Assembly (NCBI GenBank): GCA_964529715.1
Contig: CAZGXI010000006.1
Coordinates: 62,001-126,000 of the forward strand
DNA length: 64,000 bases
Origin: CAZGXI01 sp964529715
GTDB lineage: Bacteria; Chloroflexota; Anaerolineae; Aggregatilineales; Ch27
Reading direction: 5' to 3'
Part shown: in pieces, positions 51,661 through 60,026 of the stretch
Layout: each line of letters starts with the position of its first letter
Numbering within the stretch: the first letter of the stretch is position 1
Made by a program: the position numbers and the translations under genes
The notes under the pieces: model-generated
What the model was told of the DNA's origin: nothing
The model's database searches: none
Seen by the model: the letters and a program-made list of their open reading frames with translations, nothing else

Positions 51661-52854
51661 ATGCGGAAACTGCTTGTTGGCTTGTTAGCTGCCGTTTTGG
51701 TCGCTGCCCTGCTGAGTGGCGTATGCGCGCCCGTCCTGGCGCAAAGCGGCGTTGTCACAGCGCAGGCCATCTCGAACCTCAACGTGCGCAGCGGCCCCGG
51801 CGTGGAGTATGACATCCTGACGCAACTGCCGCGCAGCACGGTCGTGATCGTCCAGGGACGCAACCTGGCGGGCGACTGGCTGCGCGTTCACACCGAAAAC
51901 GGCGCGGTAGACGGTTGGGTTACTTCTCGCTATCTGGTACTGCTGAACGGTGCGGACCTATCGGCCCTGGCCGTCGTCAGCGGCGAGGTGGTCGGCCCAC
52001 GCGAGGTGGCCGAACTGACCACCGCCGAATTTCTGGCAAGCGTGACGGTGGACGACCTGCTGGCCCGGCTGCAAAACACGCCCGTGCTGCCGACCATCAG
52101 CGAGCGCACACATGCCATTTACCGCGTCGGGCAGGCCCAGGGCCGCCGCCCCAATGTCTTCTCCAAAGTCGGCGACTGCATGACCGACTCGGATTCCTTC
52201 CTGCTGCCCTTCGGCGTGGGCGAATATGACCTGGGTCCCTACGCCGACTTGCAGGCGACCATCGACTACTTTTCTGCTGTGTCCCCCCGCCCGGCAGACG
52301 GCGTAACGAATTCATTCGTCAATGATAGCATGGCGGCCTATACCGGCTTTAACGCAGCGGCGGTGCTCGACCCAAGCTGGTCTGACCCGACCCACTGCAA
52401 CCCAGGTGAGGTGCCGCTCGAATGCGAATATCGGCTGGTGAACCCCGGCGTGGCGTTGGTGATGTTTGGCGCGGTGGATATGCAGTACATGACGGCAGAG
52501 TCGTTCGCCTTCTATATGCGCCAGATCGTGTGGCTGAGCATCGACCGGGGTATCATCCCCGTGCTGAGCACCTTCCCCAGCAGCCCCAACTACCATTGGG
52601 AAGACACCATCCGCTTCAACGGATTGGTGCTGGAAATCGCACGGCAGGAGCAGGTGCCGCTGATCAACTTCTGGCTGGCGACACGCTCCCTACCGAACTT
52701 TGGCCTGGAAGACGATTACTTCCATCTGGCCTACAATCCCGAAGGACGGCAGATATCGTTCAACGGCGACGAAACGGTGTGGGGCTTCACGCTGCGCAAC
52801 CTGCTCACGCTACAAATGTTGGATGAACTGCGCCGCAACGTCTTCTACGGCTGA
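51661..52854 (+). CDS. Exported SH3b-SGNH-like protein with GDC motif (1)
   Basis: A 397-residue secreted protein: signal peptide (about 1-28), SH3b domain (about 33-95: NLNVRSGPGVEYDIL, VHTENGAVDGWV), helical linker and an SGNH-hydrolase-like domain from ~145. Block I reads KVGDCMTDS, where the normal GDS nucleophile Ser is Cys (residue 173). Next comes the family-specific YDLGPYADLQATIDYF, then a second conserved Cys pair (HC-x8-CEY, abbreviated). The block III position is MFGAVD (not GxND), and the C-terminal block V is EDDYFHL (D..H retained). First of three tandem paralogs on this strand. Either a Cys-nucleophile enzyme or a non-catalytic binder; substrate unknown. Confidence 0.8.
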   Translation: MRKLLVGLLAAVLVAALLSGVCAPVLAQSGVVTAQAISNLNVRSGPGVEYDILTQLPRSTVVIVQGRNLAGDWLRVHTENGAVDGWVTSRYLVLLNGADLSALAVVSGEVVGPREVAELTTAEFLASVTVDDLLARLQNTPVLPTISERTHAIYRVGQAQGRRPNVFSKVGDCMTDSDSFLLPFGVGEYDLGPYADLQATIDYFSAVSPRPADGVTNSFVNDSMAAYTGFNAAAVLDPSWSDPTHCNPGEVPLECEYRLVNPGVALVMFGAVDMQYMTAESFAFYMRQIVWLSIDRGIIPVLSTFPSSPNYHWEDTIRFNGLVLEIARQEQVPLINFWLATRSLPNFGLEDDYFHLAYNPEGRQISFNGDETVWGFTLRNLLTLQMLDELRRNVFYG

Positions 52855-52958
52855 GTAAAGGCGCAGCATGCTGTGCCCCTACGGTGGACCTTATCTGCCC
52901 CACCCTATCGAGTGGTTTCACATGCTCCACGAGGACAGAACCGTTTGGAGAGGAAGGG

Positions 52959-54149
52959 ATGCTGGCAAAAACACTACCCCGGATCGTGATCGTCGCCACC
53001 TTGATTGCCCTGCTGGCCGGGAGCGGGCTGCCGGTCTGGGCACAGGGCGGGCCATCCGGCGCGGCGATCTCGAACCTGAATATCCGCAGCGGCCCCGGCG
53101 AGACGTTCGAGATCATCACGACCATCCCCCGCGGGACCAGCGTTGCCATCGAAGCCCGCAACCGCCCCGGTAACTGGCTGCGCGTCCACACCGAGGACCG
53201 CAGCGCGCGCGGCTGGGTCGTTACGCGCTACCTGGCCCTGGCCGAGGGCGTCACGCTGGACACTTTGCCGGTCATCGACAGCGAATGGATGGCGCCCATC
53301 GTCACCACCACCGAGGAACGGCTGGCGCTGCTGGCCTCCGAACCGCCGGACGTGCTGATCGCGCGCCTGAACAGCTGGCCTGTGCTGCCGACGACGTTGG
53401 CCTGGCGCGTGCAGGAAATCTTTTTGGCCGGGCAACAGAACGGGATGCAGGCGCGCGCCTTCGCCAAAGTGGGCGACTGCATGACCGACTCCGAGGCGTT
53501 CCTGAACCCATTCGGCCTGGGGCTGTATGACCTGGGTCCCTACGACGAGCTGCAGGCCGTCATCGACTTTTTCTCCGTGTCGCCGCGCCCGGAGGTGGGG
53601 CTGGCGAACTCGTTTGTGGCCGACAGCGAGGCGGCTTACACCGGTTTCAACACCGTCTCGGTGCTCGACCCTGCCTGGCAGGACCCGGCGGTCTGTCTGC
53701 CGAACGAGGGATCACTGGCGTGCGAATACCGTCTCACCCGCCCGGCGACGGCCATCGTCCTGTTCGGCGCGGTAGACATCCAGAGCCTGACACTGGAACA
53801 GTTCGACCACTACCTGCGCCGCATTGTCACCGAGACGATCCAGCAGGGCATCATCCCGGTGCTAAGCACCTTTCCCAGCAGCCCGGACTACCTGTGGCTG
53901 CCGTCGCTGCAATTCAATAACCTGATCCTTCAGGTGGCTGAGGAACAGGAGCTTCCGCTGGTGAACCTGTGGCTGGCCTCGCGCTCGCTGCCGAATTACG
54001 GCCTTGCGCCAGATAACCACCGTCTGTCGTACAGCGGCGACCTGTTCGTGTCGTTCAACGGCGACGAAGCGGTGTGGGGCTACACGCTGCGCAACCTGCT
54101 CACCTTGCAGGTGTTGGACCTGCTGCGGCGCGAAGTACTAACGTTCTAA
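52959..54149 (+). CDS. Exported SH3b-SGNH-like protein with GDC motif (2)
   Basis: A 396-residue paralog: signal peptide ending VWAQ, SH3b (NLNIRSGPGETFEII, GNWLRVHTEDRSARGWV) and the SGNH-like domain. Block I is KVGDCMTDSEAF, followed by YDLGPYDELQAVIDFF. The conserved Cys pair is CLPNEGSLACEY, block III LFGAVDIQ and the catalytic-His region APDNHRLSY. The start at 52959 has GAGGAAGG just upstream; an in-frame ATG at 52884 lies in the preceding intergenic sequence. Separated from copy 1 by ~100 nt and followed by copy 3 after 20 nt. Confidence 0.8.
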   Translation: MLAKTLPRIVIVATLIALLAGSGLPVWAQGGPSGAAISNLNIRSGPGETFEIITTIPRGTSVAIEARNRPGNWLRVHTEDRSARGWVVTRYLALAEGVTLDTLPVIDSEWMAPIVTTTEERLALLASEPPDVLIARLNSWPVLPTTLAWRVQEIFLAGQQNGMQARAFAKVGDCMTDSEAFLNPFGLGLYDLGPYDELQAVIDFFSVSPRPEVGLANSFVADSEAAYTGFNTVSVLDPAWQDPAVCLPNEGSLACEYRLTRPATAIVLFGAVDIQSLTLEQFDHYLRRIVTETIQQGIIPVLSTFPSSPDYLWLPSLQFNNLILQVAEEQELPLVNLWLASRSLPNYGLAPDNHRLSYSGDLFVSFNGDEAVWGYTLRNLLTLQVLDLLRREVLTF

Positions 54150-54169
54150 ATTGATCCACAAGGAGGCCC

Positions 54170-55351
54170 ATGCTTACCCGACGCCAGGCGCGGCGGATCG
54201 CCGCCATCACCTTGATCACACTGCTGCTCGGCGGGTTTGCCGCTCCTATCCTGGCGCAGGGCGGCCCGACCGGACAGGCCATCGTCAACCTGCACCTGCG
54301 CGGCGGCCCCGGCGAAGATCAACCGCTGCTGGCGACCCTGCCGCGCGGAACGGTGGTCGCCATCGTGGGGCGCAACCGCTGGGGCAACTGGGCGCAGGTG
54401 CAGCTTCCCGACGGCGTACAGGGCTGGGTGGCCTCCCGCTTCCTGATCTGGAGCGCGGGCGCAGACCTGGCGATGTTGCCGGTGGTAGACGGCAGCGCGG
54501 CAGAACCCGCCGCCGAAGCGCCCGCCCCCGCCGCCGGGGAAGCCGCCACATTCGAGGCGCAGCTTGCCGCGCTCCCGGTCGTGCCGGAGGCCGTCAGCGC
54601 GCGCGTGCGGGAAATCTTTCAGATCGGGCAGGCGTCGGGCAACAACCCGCGCGTCTTCGCCAAAGTGGGCGATTGCCACACCCACTCCCCGGCCTACTTG
54701 ACCCCATTCGGCTACGGCGGCTACGACCTCGGCCCCTACGCCGCCCTTCAACCGGCCATCGCGTTTTTCGACCAGCCGATCTCGGCAGAGTTCCCCCAAG
54801 ACCCCTTCCAGCATGACAGCCTGGCCGCGCAGGGCGGCTATACCGCCTGGTTCGTCTCCGACGCGCGCTGGGCCAACCCGGCCTGCAACGCGGGCGAATC
54901 GTCGCTGGAATGCGAATATCGGCGCATCCGGCCCGCCGTGTCCCTGATCATGTTCGGGTTAGCCGACATTCACTACATGAACGTGAACGACTTCACCACC
55001 GCCATGTGGCGCAACGTGGACCTGTCGATTGCGCGCGGCGTGATCCCCGTGCTCAACACCTTCCCCTACACGCCGAACGGCAGGCCGGGCGAGTGGGAGC
55101 TGACGCTGGCGTTCAACCGGGCCATCGCCGACATCGCGGCGCACTTCGACATCCCGCTGATCAACTTCTGGGCGGCGACGCGATCCTTGCCCAACGGCGG
55201 CCTGCTGGACGACTTGGTGCACATGACCGGCGACGGGGCGGGCGTGATCACGCTGGACGAGGCACACCTGCAGGAATACGCCTATTCCGTGTGGAACCTG
55301 ATCACGCTGCAAACGCTCGACCTGCTGCGGCGCGAGGTGCTGGAGGGGTAA
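54170..55351 (+). CDS. Exported SH3b-SGNH-like protein with GDC motif (3)
   Basis: A 393-residue paralog with signal peptide (ending ILAQG) and SH3b (NLHLRGGPGEDQPLL). The Ala/Pro-rich linker (about 110-123) is longer than in the other copies. Block I is KVGDCHTHSPAYL, then YDLGPYAALQPAIAFF, the Cys pair CNAGESSLECEY, MFGLADIH at block III and LDDLVHMTG at block V (D..H). Ribosome site AAGGAGG 6 nt before the ATG. The 20-nt gap to copy 2 suggests one transcript for copies 2 and 3 at least. Confidence 0.8.
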   Translation: MLTRRQARRIAAITLITLLLGGFAAPILAQGGPTGQAIVNLHLRGGPGEDQPLLATLPRGTVVAIVGRNRWGNWAQVQLPDGVQGWVASRFLIWSAGADLAMLPVVDGSAAEPAAEAPAPAAGEAATFEAQLAALPVVPEAVSARVREIFQIGQASGNNPRVFAKVGDCHTHSPAYLTPFGYGGYDLGPYAALQPAIAFFDQPISAEFPQDPFQHDSLAAQGGYTAWFVSDARWANPACNAGESSLECEYRRIRPAVSLIMFGLADIHYMNVNDFTTAMWRNVDLSIARGVIPVLNTFPYTPNGRPGEWELTLAFNRAIADIAAHFDIPLINFWAATRSLPNGGLLDDLVHMTGDGAGVITLDEAHLQEYAYSVWNLITLQTLDLLRREVLEG

Positions 55352-55439
55352 AATCGGACCGCCAAGACGCTAAGCAGGGGCAGGGTTGAGACCCGTCCTT
55401 GCACGTCCGGTGGAGCAGTCGCTGTACCGTCTTCCGGCC

Positions 55440-56600
55440 TTATCTGTTCGCCAGGGCCAGCACCGCCGGGGCGACCTGCTCGCCGTACTGGCGCGCGCCC
55501 TCGGGCGTGAAGTGCACCGCGCTGTCGGTGAATTCCGTCATGGCGATGGCGTCCCATAGGTCCAGGTAAGACCAGCCCTCGGCTTCGGCCAGCGCGCCGA
55601 TCTGTTCCCGGTAAGTGTCGTAGGCCCAGCGCGGATAGAAGAAGTTGTAACGCAGATCGCTGTTGCGCCCGGTGCTGACGAACATCGGCTCGTTGATGAT
55701 CAGCACCGGCACATCGCCCGCCCGCGCGATCCCGGCGCGCAGCACGTCGAAAGCCAGCTCAGCCTCGGTGAGCGGCTGCGGCCCTGCAAAATCCTGCCAG
55801 CTCAGGTCTTCCTCGAAGTCCTCCTGACGTGGCTCGTAGGTTTCAGGATAGTCCTGGTCGATGCCCGTCGCGGCCCAGGCCAAGCCGTACAGTTGCAGAC
55901 GCAGCCCGTCTGCCAGGGCGCGCCGCTGCCCGACGATGGTCCGATCCAGGAAAGCCAGGTCCACGAACCGCTCGTCCTGCGGATCGAGGTTCAGGTCGTA
56001 AGCGGCGATCAGGCGGCGGATGGCTTCGGGGTTGTTCTGCACGATGGGCGGAAAAAGCTGCTTGTCGCGCGGAAAGGACTCCAGCGTCAGCGGCCACACG
56101 ATCAGGTCCGGCTGGAATTGCATGGCGTAATCCAGCAGCAGCAGGTCTTTGGTCAGGGACATGATCGGGTAGCCGAGGTTGTACGCGCGCACCTGCCGCC
56201 CGTCTGCCGTGACCAGCCCCGCCGCGTCGAGGTAGCCTGCCAGGGTATCTGCGGGGCGCAGCAGAAAGCCCCACGTGGCCGAGTCGCCGATCAGCAGCAC
56301 ACGGTATTCGTCTGGCGCTTTGGGGCGCGCGATCTCGTGCGAGAAGAACATGGCATCCAGGTTGTTCAGGCTCAGGCTGTAGGACCGCGCCGGATTTTCG
56401 CCGTAGGGCAGGCGTTCTCGCCCCGGCACAAGTCCGTTGTAAATCGACAGTCGCCCCAGGGCAGGCAGCGGGTCCGCCAGGGCGAACAACACGTTGAACA
56501 CCACAAACAGCGCCGCCGCCTTGATCAACACCCGCAGCACAAACGGCCAGCTATACGGCGACGCCGGTTTGGTCAGCCAATCCCACTTAGGCATGAACAT
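55440..56600 (-). CDS. Single-pass SGNH acyltransferase-like protein (DltD/AlgJ/PatB-like partner)
   Basis: A 386-residue protein with one N-terminal helix (about residues 18-42: WPFVLRVLIKAAALFVVFNV) and an extracytoplasmic SGNH domain. Catalytic residues are intact: Ser107 in VLLIGDSATWGF, and the Asp-His pair Asp359/His363 in TDSAVHFTPEG. Single-pass SGNH proteins encoded with MBOAT genes (DltD, AlgJ/AlgX, PatB) complete the transfer of an acyl group to a surface polymer. The gene is on the same strand as the MBOAT gene, 124 nt downstream of it. The GAGGAAAC ribosome site favours ATG 56600. It converges with the SH3b-SGNH tandem. Acyl group unknown. Confidence 0.82.
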   Translation of the reverse strand: MFMPKWDWLTKPASPYSWPFVLRVLIKAAALFVVFNVLFALADPLPALGRLSIYNGLVPGRERLPYGENPARSYSLSLNNLDAMFFSHEIARPKAPDEYRVLLIGDSATWGFLLRPADTLAGYLDAAGLVTADGRQVRAYNLGYPIMSLTKDLLLLDYAMQFQPDLIVWPLTLESFPRDKQLFPPIVQNNPEAIRRLIAAYDLNLDPQDERFVDLAFLDRTIVGQRRALADGLRLQLYGLAWAATGIDQDYPETYEPRQEDFEEDLSWQDFAGPQPLTEAELAFDVLRAGIARAGDVPVLIINEPMFVSTGRNSDLRYNFFYPRWAYDTYREQIGALAEAEGWSYLDLWDAIAMTEFTDSAVHFTPEGARQYGEQVAPAVLALANR

Positions 56601-56724
56601 GTTTCCTCAAAACCGCCAGCTGGTACACAGATACCACCGATGAAAAAGGATTTTCGCCGATTTTTTGATGCTTTTATCTGTGAGAATCCGTGCTTTTTCA
56701 TGTCATCTGTGTACCGCATTTGCC

Positions 56725-58200
56725 TTACGCCAGCCCGAACAGGCGCACCAAGACGTTCCAGGCCGTGCCCAGGTCCGGCAGGGCGAACCACACCCACCCC
56801 AACACGACGAACTGTAAGGTGATCAGCCAGCCCGCCACGCTCCACGCCTGCTTGACGCGCGGACGGTCCTTGAGGCTCAAGTACCATTTGCGCGTGCGGT
56901 CGCTCCACTGCTTGTGCACAAACAGTCCCACGCCGTGCCACGCGCCCCATACGACAAACGTCGGTGTGATGCCGTGCCACAGCCCGATCACCAGCATGGT
57001 CGCCATCTGACAGAGGAACACTGCAAGCTGCGGGGTCACTCTACGCCCCAGCAACACCCGCGACAGCGGCGAAAAGACGTAAAAACGCGCCCAATTGCTC
57101 AGCGTCATGTGCCAGTTCTGCCAGAAGGCCGTGATATTCGTGCGCAGATAGGGCTGGTCGAAGTTCTCCGGCAGCCGCACGCCATATAGGATGCCGATTC
57201 CGATGGCGATGTCGGAATAACCGCTGAAGTCCAGGAACAGGCGCAAGGCGTAGCCGTACAGCAGCACCCACAGCGCCCCCGCCGACTGCGCCTGCCCGGC
57301 GTTGGTGGCGTTCAGCGCGAAGAGCGCCAGGCTGTCCGCCACGACGAACTTCTTGCACAGCCCCACCAGGATACGCGCCGCGCCTTCGGTAATGCGCGCC
57401 GCGTCCAGGCCGGGCAGGTGGAACAACCTGCGGTAGTCTTGCACAAACCGTTCGGCGCGGTCGATGGGGCCTGCCGTGAACGCCGGGAAGAAAATCAGGT
57501 AGGTCAGGTATTCCCGCAGCGACAGCGCCGGCAGTTTGCCCATCTGCCGTTCGCGCAGGGTGTGGATCAGGCGAAAGGCCACATAAGAGAAACCCAGCCA
57601 GCCGATGTCCGTCGCCTGGGCCAGATCGGCGGACTGCCTGGCCAGCCGGCGCAGCGCCCCGCTGAGTGCCGCCGCCGTCGGCTCGGCGTTCACCAGCACG
57701 AACAAGATGATAACGGCCAGGAGCGCCATGCCCGGTAAAACCCGTCGCCCCGCCAACAGTCGCCATAGAACCGCCAGCGCGCCCCCTGCCACGATCAACC
57801 CCAGCGCCACCGCCAGGGTGTCCGGCGCGCGGGAGGGCGTGGGACGCAGTTCCGGCGCGAGATAGCGCGTGGCCGACAGGCCAAGCACCAGGGCAACGGT
57901 CACGGCCAGGGTCAGGAGATCGTCACGGGCGAAACCCGGTAGGGACACGACATGCCGTGTCCCTGCGCCGTTTTGAATGGGCGCGGGTACAGGTCTCGTC
58001 GCCAGCCAGCCGGCCACCGCCAGGACCAGCGTCGCCGTCGGCAGGATAAAGTCCAAGTTGCGAACGGGCAGGGCCGGTTGCAACCAGTAGATCGCCACGA
58101 CGCTGGCGATCAGCAACGCCCAGCCACGCCAGCGCGGCGGCAACAAGGCGGCGTAGAGCAGCGCCGCCAGGCTGAAGATCAGGATGTGCGTCAGCGTCAT
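56725..58200 (-). CDS. MBOAT-family membrane O-acyltransferase (AlgI/DltB-like)
   Basis: A 491-residue protein with about 11 helices. MBOAT features: FLDFSGYSDIAIGIGILYGVRLPENFDQPYL, FWQNWHMTLSNWARFYVFSPL (both abbreviated) and the catalytic-His region LWHGITPTFVVWGAWHG (His409 and His422). The motif order is that of AlgI/PatA/DltB, which move acyl groups through the membrane. It starts 3 nt after the stop of a 39-residue microprotein. A dispersed palindrome (57941-57964) encodes residues ~79-87 in a loop near the second helix. Substrate unknown. Confidence 0.92.
   Translation of the reverse strand: MTLTHILIFSLAALLYAALLPPRWRGWALLIASVVAIYWLQPALPVRNLDFILPTATLVLAVAGWLATRPVPAPIQNGAGTRHVVSLPGFARDDLLTLAVTVALVLGLSATRYLAPELRPTPSRAPDTLAVALGLIVAGGALAVLWRLLAGRRVLPGMALLAVIILFVLVNAEPTAAALSGALRRLARQSADLAQATDIGWLGFSYVAFRLIHTLRERQMGKLPALSLREYLTYLIFFPAFTAGPIDRAERFVQDYRRLFHLPGLDAARITEGAARILVGLCKKFVVADSLALFALNATNAGQAQSAGALWVLLYGYALRLFLDFSGYSDIAIGIGILYGVRLPENFDQPYLRTNITAFWQNWHMTLSNWARFYVFSPLSRVLLGRRVTPQLAVFLCQMATMLVIGLWHGITPTFVVWGAWHGVGLFVHKQWSDRTRKWYLSLKDRPRVKQAWSVAGWLITLQFVVLGWVWFALPDLGTAWNVLVRLFGLA
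57941..57964. repeat. Palindrome inside the MBOAT gene
   Basis: AGGGACACGAcatGCCGTGTCCCT, of the same family as 37405-37429 and 61714-61741. It is read in frame by the MBOAT gene as GTRHVVSLP around residues 79-87, which is not a typical MBOAT segment. Confidence 0.6.
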
Positions 58201-58203
58201 GGG

Positions 58204-58323
58204 TTAAAAGCCCTGGTAAATCCACTGCGGCGCGGCGTCGGTCGTGACGATCACCAGCAGGATCAGGATCAGGCACAATCCCAGGGCGAACAGGTTCTCA
58301 CGGGAGACGAGTCGGCGCAACAT
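58204..58323 (-). CDS. DltX-like membrane microprotein, C-terminal WIYQGF
   Basis: A 39-residue protein below the usual ORF cut-off: a basic N-terminus (MLRRLVSREN), one helix (LFALGLCLILILLVIVTT) and a short exported tail ending in the last six residues WIYQGF before TAA. The ATG is at 58323 and the stop is 3 nt before the MBOAT start. In the Dlt pathway the DltX microprotein (about 50 residues, N-in single helix) ends in FIYxxF, whose Tyr is reported to carry D-Ala on its way to DltD and teichoic acid. The match in position (extreme C-terminus), size, topology and gene order is strong; function in this lineage is inferred. No ribosome site is convincing, but the tight linkage supports coupling. 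Confidence 0.75.
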   Translation of the reverse strand: MLRRLVSRENLFALGLCLILILLVIVTTDAAPQWIYQGF

Positions 58324-58437
58324 GAGCGGGACTCCTGTTTTCGGCCAAACGCCTTGCAGCGGATCGGATGCAGCGGGTAAACTTTAACGCCTAACCCGGA
58401 GATTGCAAACACAGGTGTTATTTTCAGGAACCAACCG

Positions 58438-59433
58438 ATGCCCCCTGCGACCCATACCCGTCTGCTGTTTTTGCTCACCCTGGCACTGATCGTCGCCGCC
58501 TGCACCCCTGCCGCGCCGACCGCGACGCCCGTCTCCCCGACCCCGACCGAGGCCCCTACCCCCACGCCGGAAGAGGGGCCTGCCGAACTGGTCCCGCCGA
58601 CGCTGGGCGACTTCGACCCGGCCAGCGTGAGCGACATCGCGCTGGCAGATTACCCCGTGCTGCCGGTCGTCACCGACCGGGCGCGGGCGATCTTCGAGGC
58701 CGGGCAGGCGGCAGGCAACAACCCGCACGTCTTTTCCAAGATCGGGGACTGCATGACCGCCGCCGCCGAATTCCTGACGCCCTTCGGCGGGGTGGATTAC
58801 GATCTGGGCCAATACGGGCAGCTTCAGGCAGTGGTCGATTTCTTCGCCGGGACGCCCGCGCGCGGCGAGGGCTTTACGGCAGATTCGTTCGCCAATCCGG
58901 GCCTCTCCACCGCCAGCGGCTTCAACGCCGCCAGTGTGCTCGACCCCACCTGGGCCGATCCGAACTGGTGCCGCGCCAACGAAAGCCCGCTGGCCTGCGA
59001 ATATCGCGCCTCGCGCCCGGCCTTCGCGCTGATCATGTTTGGCACCAACGACGTGTTCTACACTGAGGCCCCGCAGTTCGACTACTACCTACGCAGCGTG
59101 GTGTTGGAGACGATTAACCGCAACATCGTGCCGGTGCTCAACACCTTCCCCACGCGGCCCGAATACCCAGAGAAGTCGCTGCTGTTCAACCAGATCGTCG
59201 TCCGCATCGCCCAAGACTATGACCTGCCGCTGATCAACCTGTGGCTGGCGCTTCAGGATGTGCCCAACCAGGGCGTCGATACCACACAGACGATCCACCT
59301 GACCTGGCCGGAGGACCGGCGCACGGGCGTCTTCACCGAAGAACGGCTGGTGACGGGCTACACCTTCCGCAACCTGGTGACGCTCCAGGCGTTCGACGCG
59401 CTGCTGCGTGGCCTGGGTCTGCTCGACGCCTGA
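58438..59433 (+). CDS. Lipoprotein SGNH-like protein with GDC motif (4)
   Basis: A 331-residue lipoprotein: signal MPPATHTRLLFLLTLALIVA with lipobox VAAC (Cys22), a Thr/Pro-rich stalk, and the SGNH-like domain without an SH3b. Block I is KIGDCMTAAAEFL (GDC again), then YDLGQYGQLQAVVDFF and the Cys pair CRANESPLACEY. Block III is MFGTNDVFY, with the GxND asparagine present here, and the C-terminal region is VDTTQTIHLTW. Divergent from the microprotein/MBOAT operon, so they may share a regulatory region of ~114 nt. Confidence 0.8.
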   Translation: MPPATHTRLLFLLTLALIVAACTPAAPTATPVSPTPTEAPTPTPEEGPAELVPPTLGDFDPASVSDIALADYPVLPVVTDRARAIFEAGQAAGNNPHVFSKIGDCMTAAAEFLTPFGGVDYDLGQYGQLQAVVDFFAGTPARGEGFTADSFANPGLSTASGFNAASVLDPTWADPNWCRANESPLACEYRASRPAFALIMFGTNDVFYTEAPQFDYYLRSVVLETINRNIVPVLNTFPTRPEYPEKSLLFNQIVVRIAQDYDLPLINLWLALQDVPNQGVDTTQTIHLTWPEDRRTGVFTEERLVTGYTFRNLVTLQAFDALLRGLGLLDA

Positions 59434-59458
59434 CGCGACCGCTTTGGCACGATCCAGC

Positions 59459-59485
59459 GTAGCGGCGGCTTGAAGCCGCCGCTAC
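59459..59485. terminator. Perfect palindrome between convergent lipoprotein genes
   Basis: GTAGCGGCGGCTT-g-AAGCCGCCGCTAC, 27 nt, about 26 nt after the SGNH-like lipoprotein stop and 15 nt before the stop of the minus-strand lipoprotein. Likely a bidirectional terminator and a member of the GGCTTgAAGCC family. Confidence 0.6.
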
Positions 59486-59499
59486 CGATTGAGGAAAAC

Positions 59500-59904
59500 C
59501 TACGCCCCGCCCTCAGCGTCATGGTAGCCGCACATGCGCCACTCGCCGTCTTCTTGCACCAGGCGATAAGGATGCGCGCCGAGTTCCCATTCGCGCGTTT
59601 CGCCGTTGGCGTAGACGGTGACGATCTTGCCGTTGCACTCGACCAGGGTATAGCCGTCTGCCTCGCCGCTCGAACGACATTCCATCCCTTGTAGTTCCGC
59701 ATTCATCGACTCAAAGGACGTCGCTTCGATACGGGCCTGATCTTCCCACGCCGCACAGGATAGATTGAGCAGCGCCGTCAGGTTGCTTTCTACTTTGGCC
59801 TGCAAATAGGACTCGATGGCGGCGGCGGGGTCGCTCTGCGCGCAGCCCGCCACGCCGAACAGGATCAGGATGGACAGGAGCAGGAGGGGCGCCACTTTCC
59901 GCAT
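59500..59904 (-). CDS. Small lipoprotein, NTF2-like
   Basis: A 134-residue lipoprotein with signal MRKVAPLLLLSILILFGVAG and lipobox VAGC (Cys21). The mature part begins DPAAAIESYLQAKVESNLTALLNLSC and continues in strands WELGAHPYRLVQEDGEWRMCGY (abbreviated), a pattern of the NTF2-like/DUF4878 type cone fold. Five Cys are present in the mature region. The start at 59904 has AAAGG upstream and yields a classical lipoprotein signal; a GTG at 59925 is the alternative. Function unknown. Confidence 0.75.
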   Translation of the reverse strand: MRKVAPLLLLSILILFGVAGCAQSDPAAAIESYLQAKVESNLTALLNLSCAAWEDQARIEATSFESMNAELQGMECRSSGEADGYTLVECNGKIVTVYANGETREWELGAHPYRLVQEDGEWRMCGYHDAEGGA

Positions 59905-60026
59905 AACCAAACTTTTGCCTTTCACTTAGACGCTTGCCGCTTGTCGCTTCGATGCTCAACCGGGTATTATATCGGCGCATCAACGCCGACACGACGCCCA
60001 ACAGATATTTGAGGAGGAACTTTCGG

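Noticed and set aside
51661..55351. One gene triplicated by assembly error
   Set aside because: The three tandem copies differ throughout in sequence and linker length, so they are true diverged paralogs.
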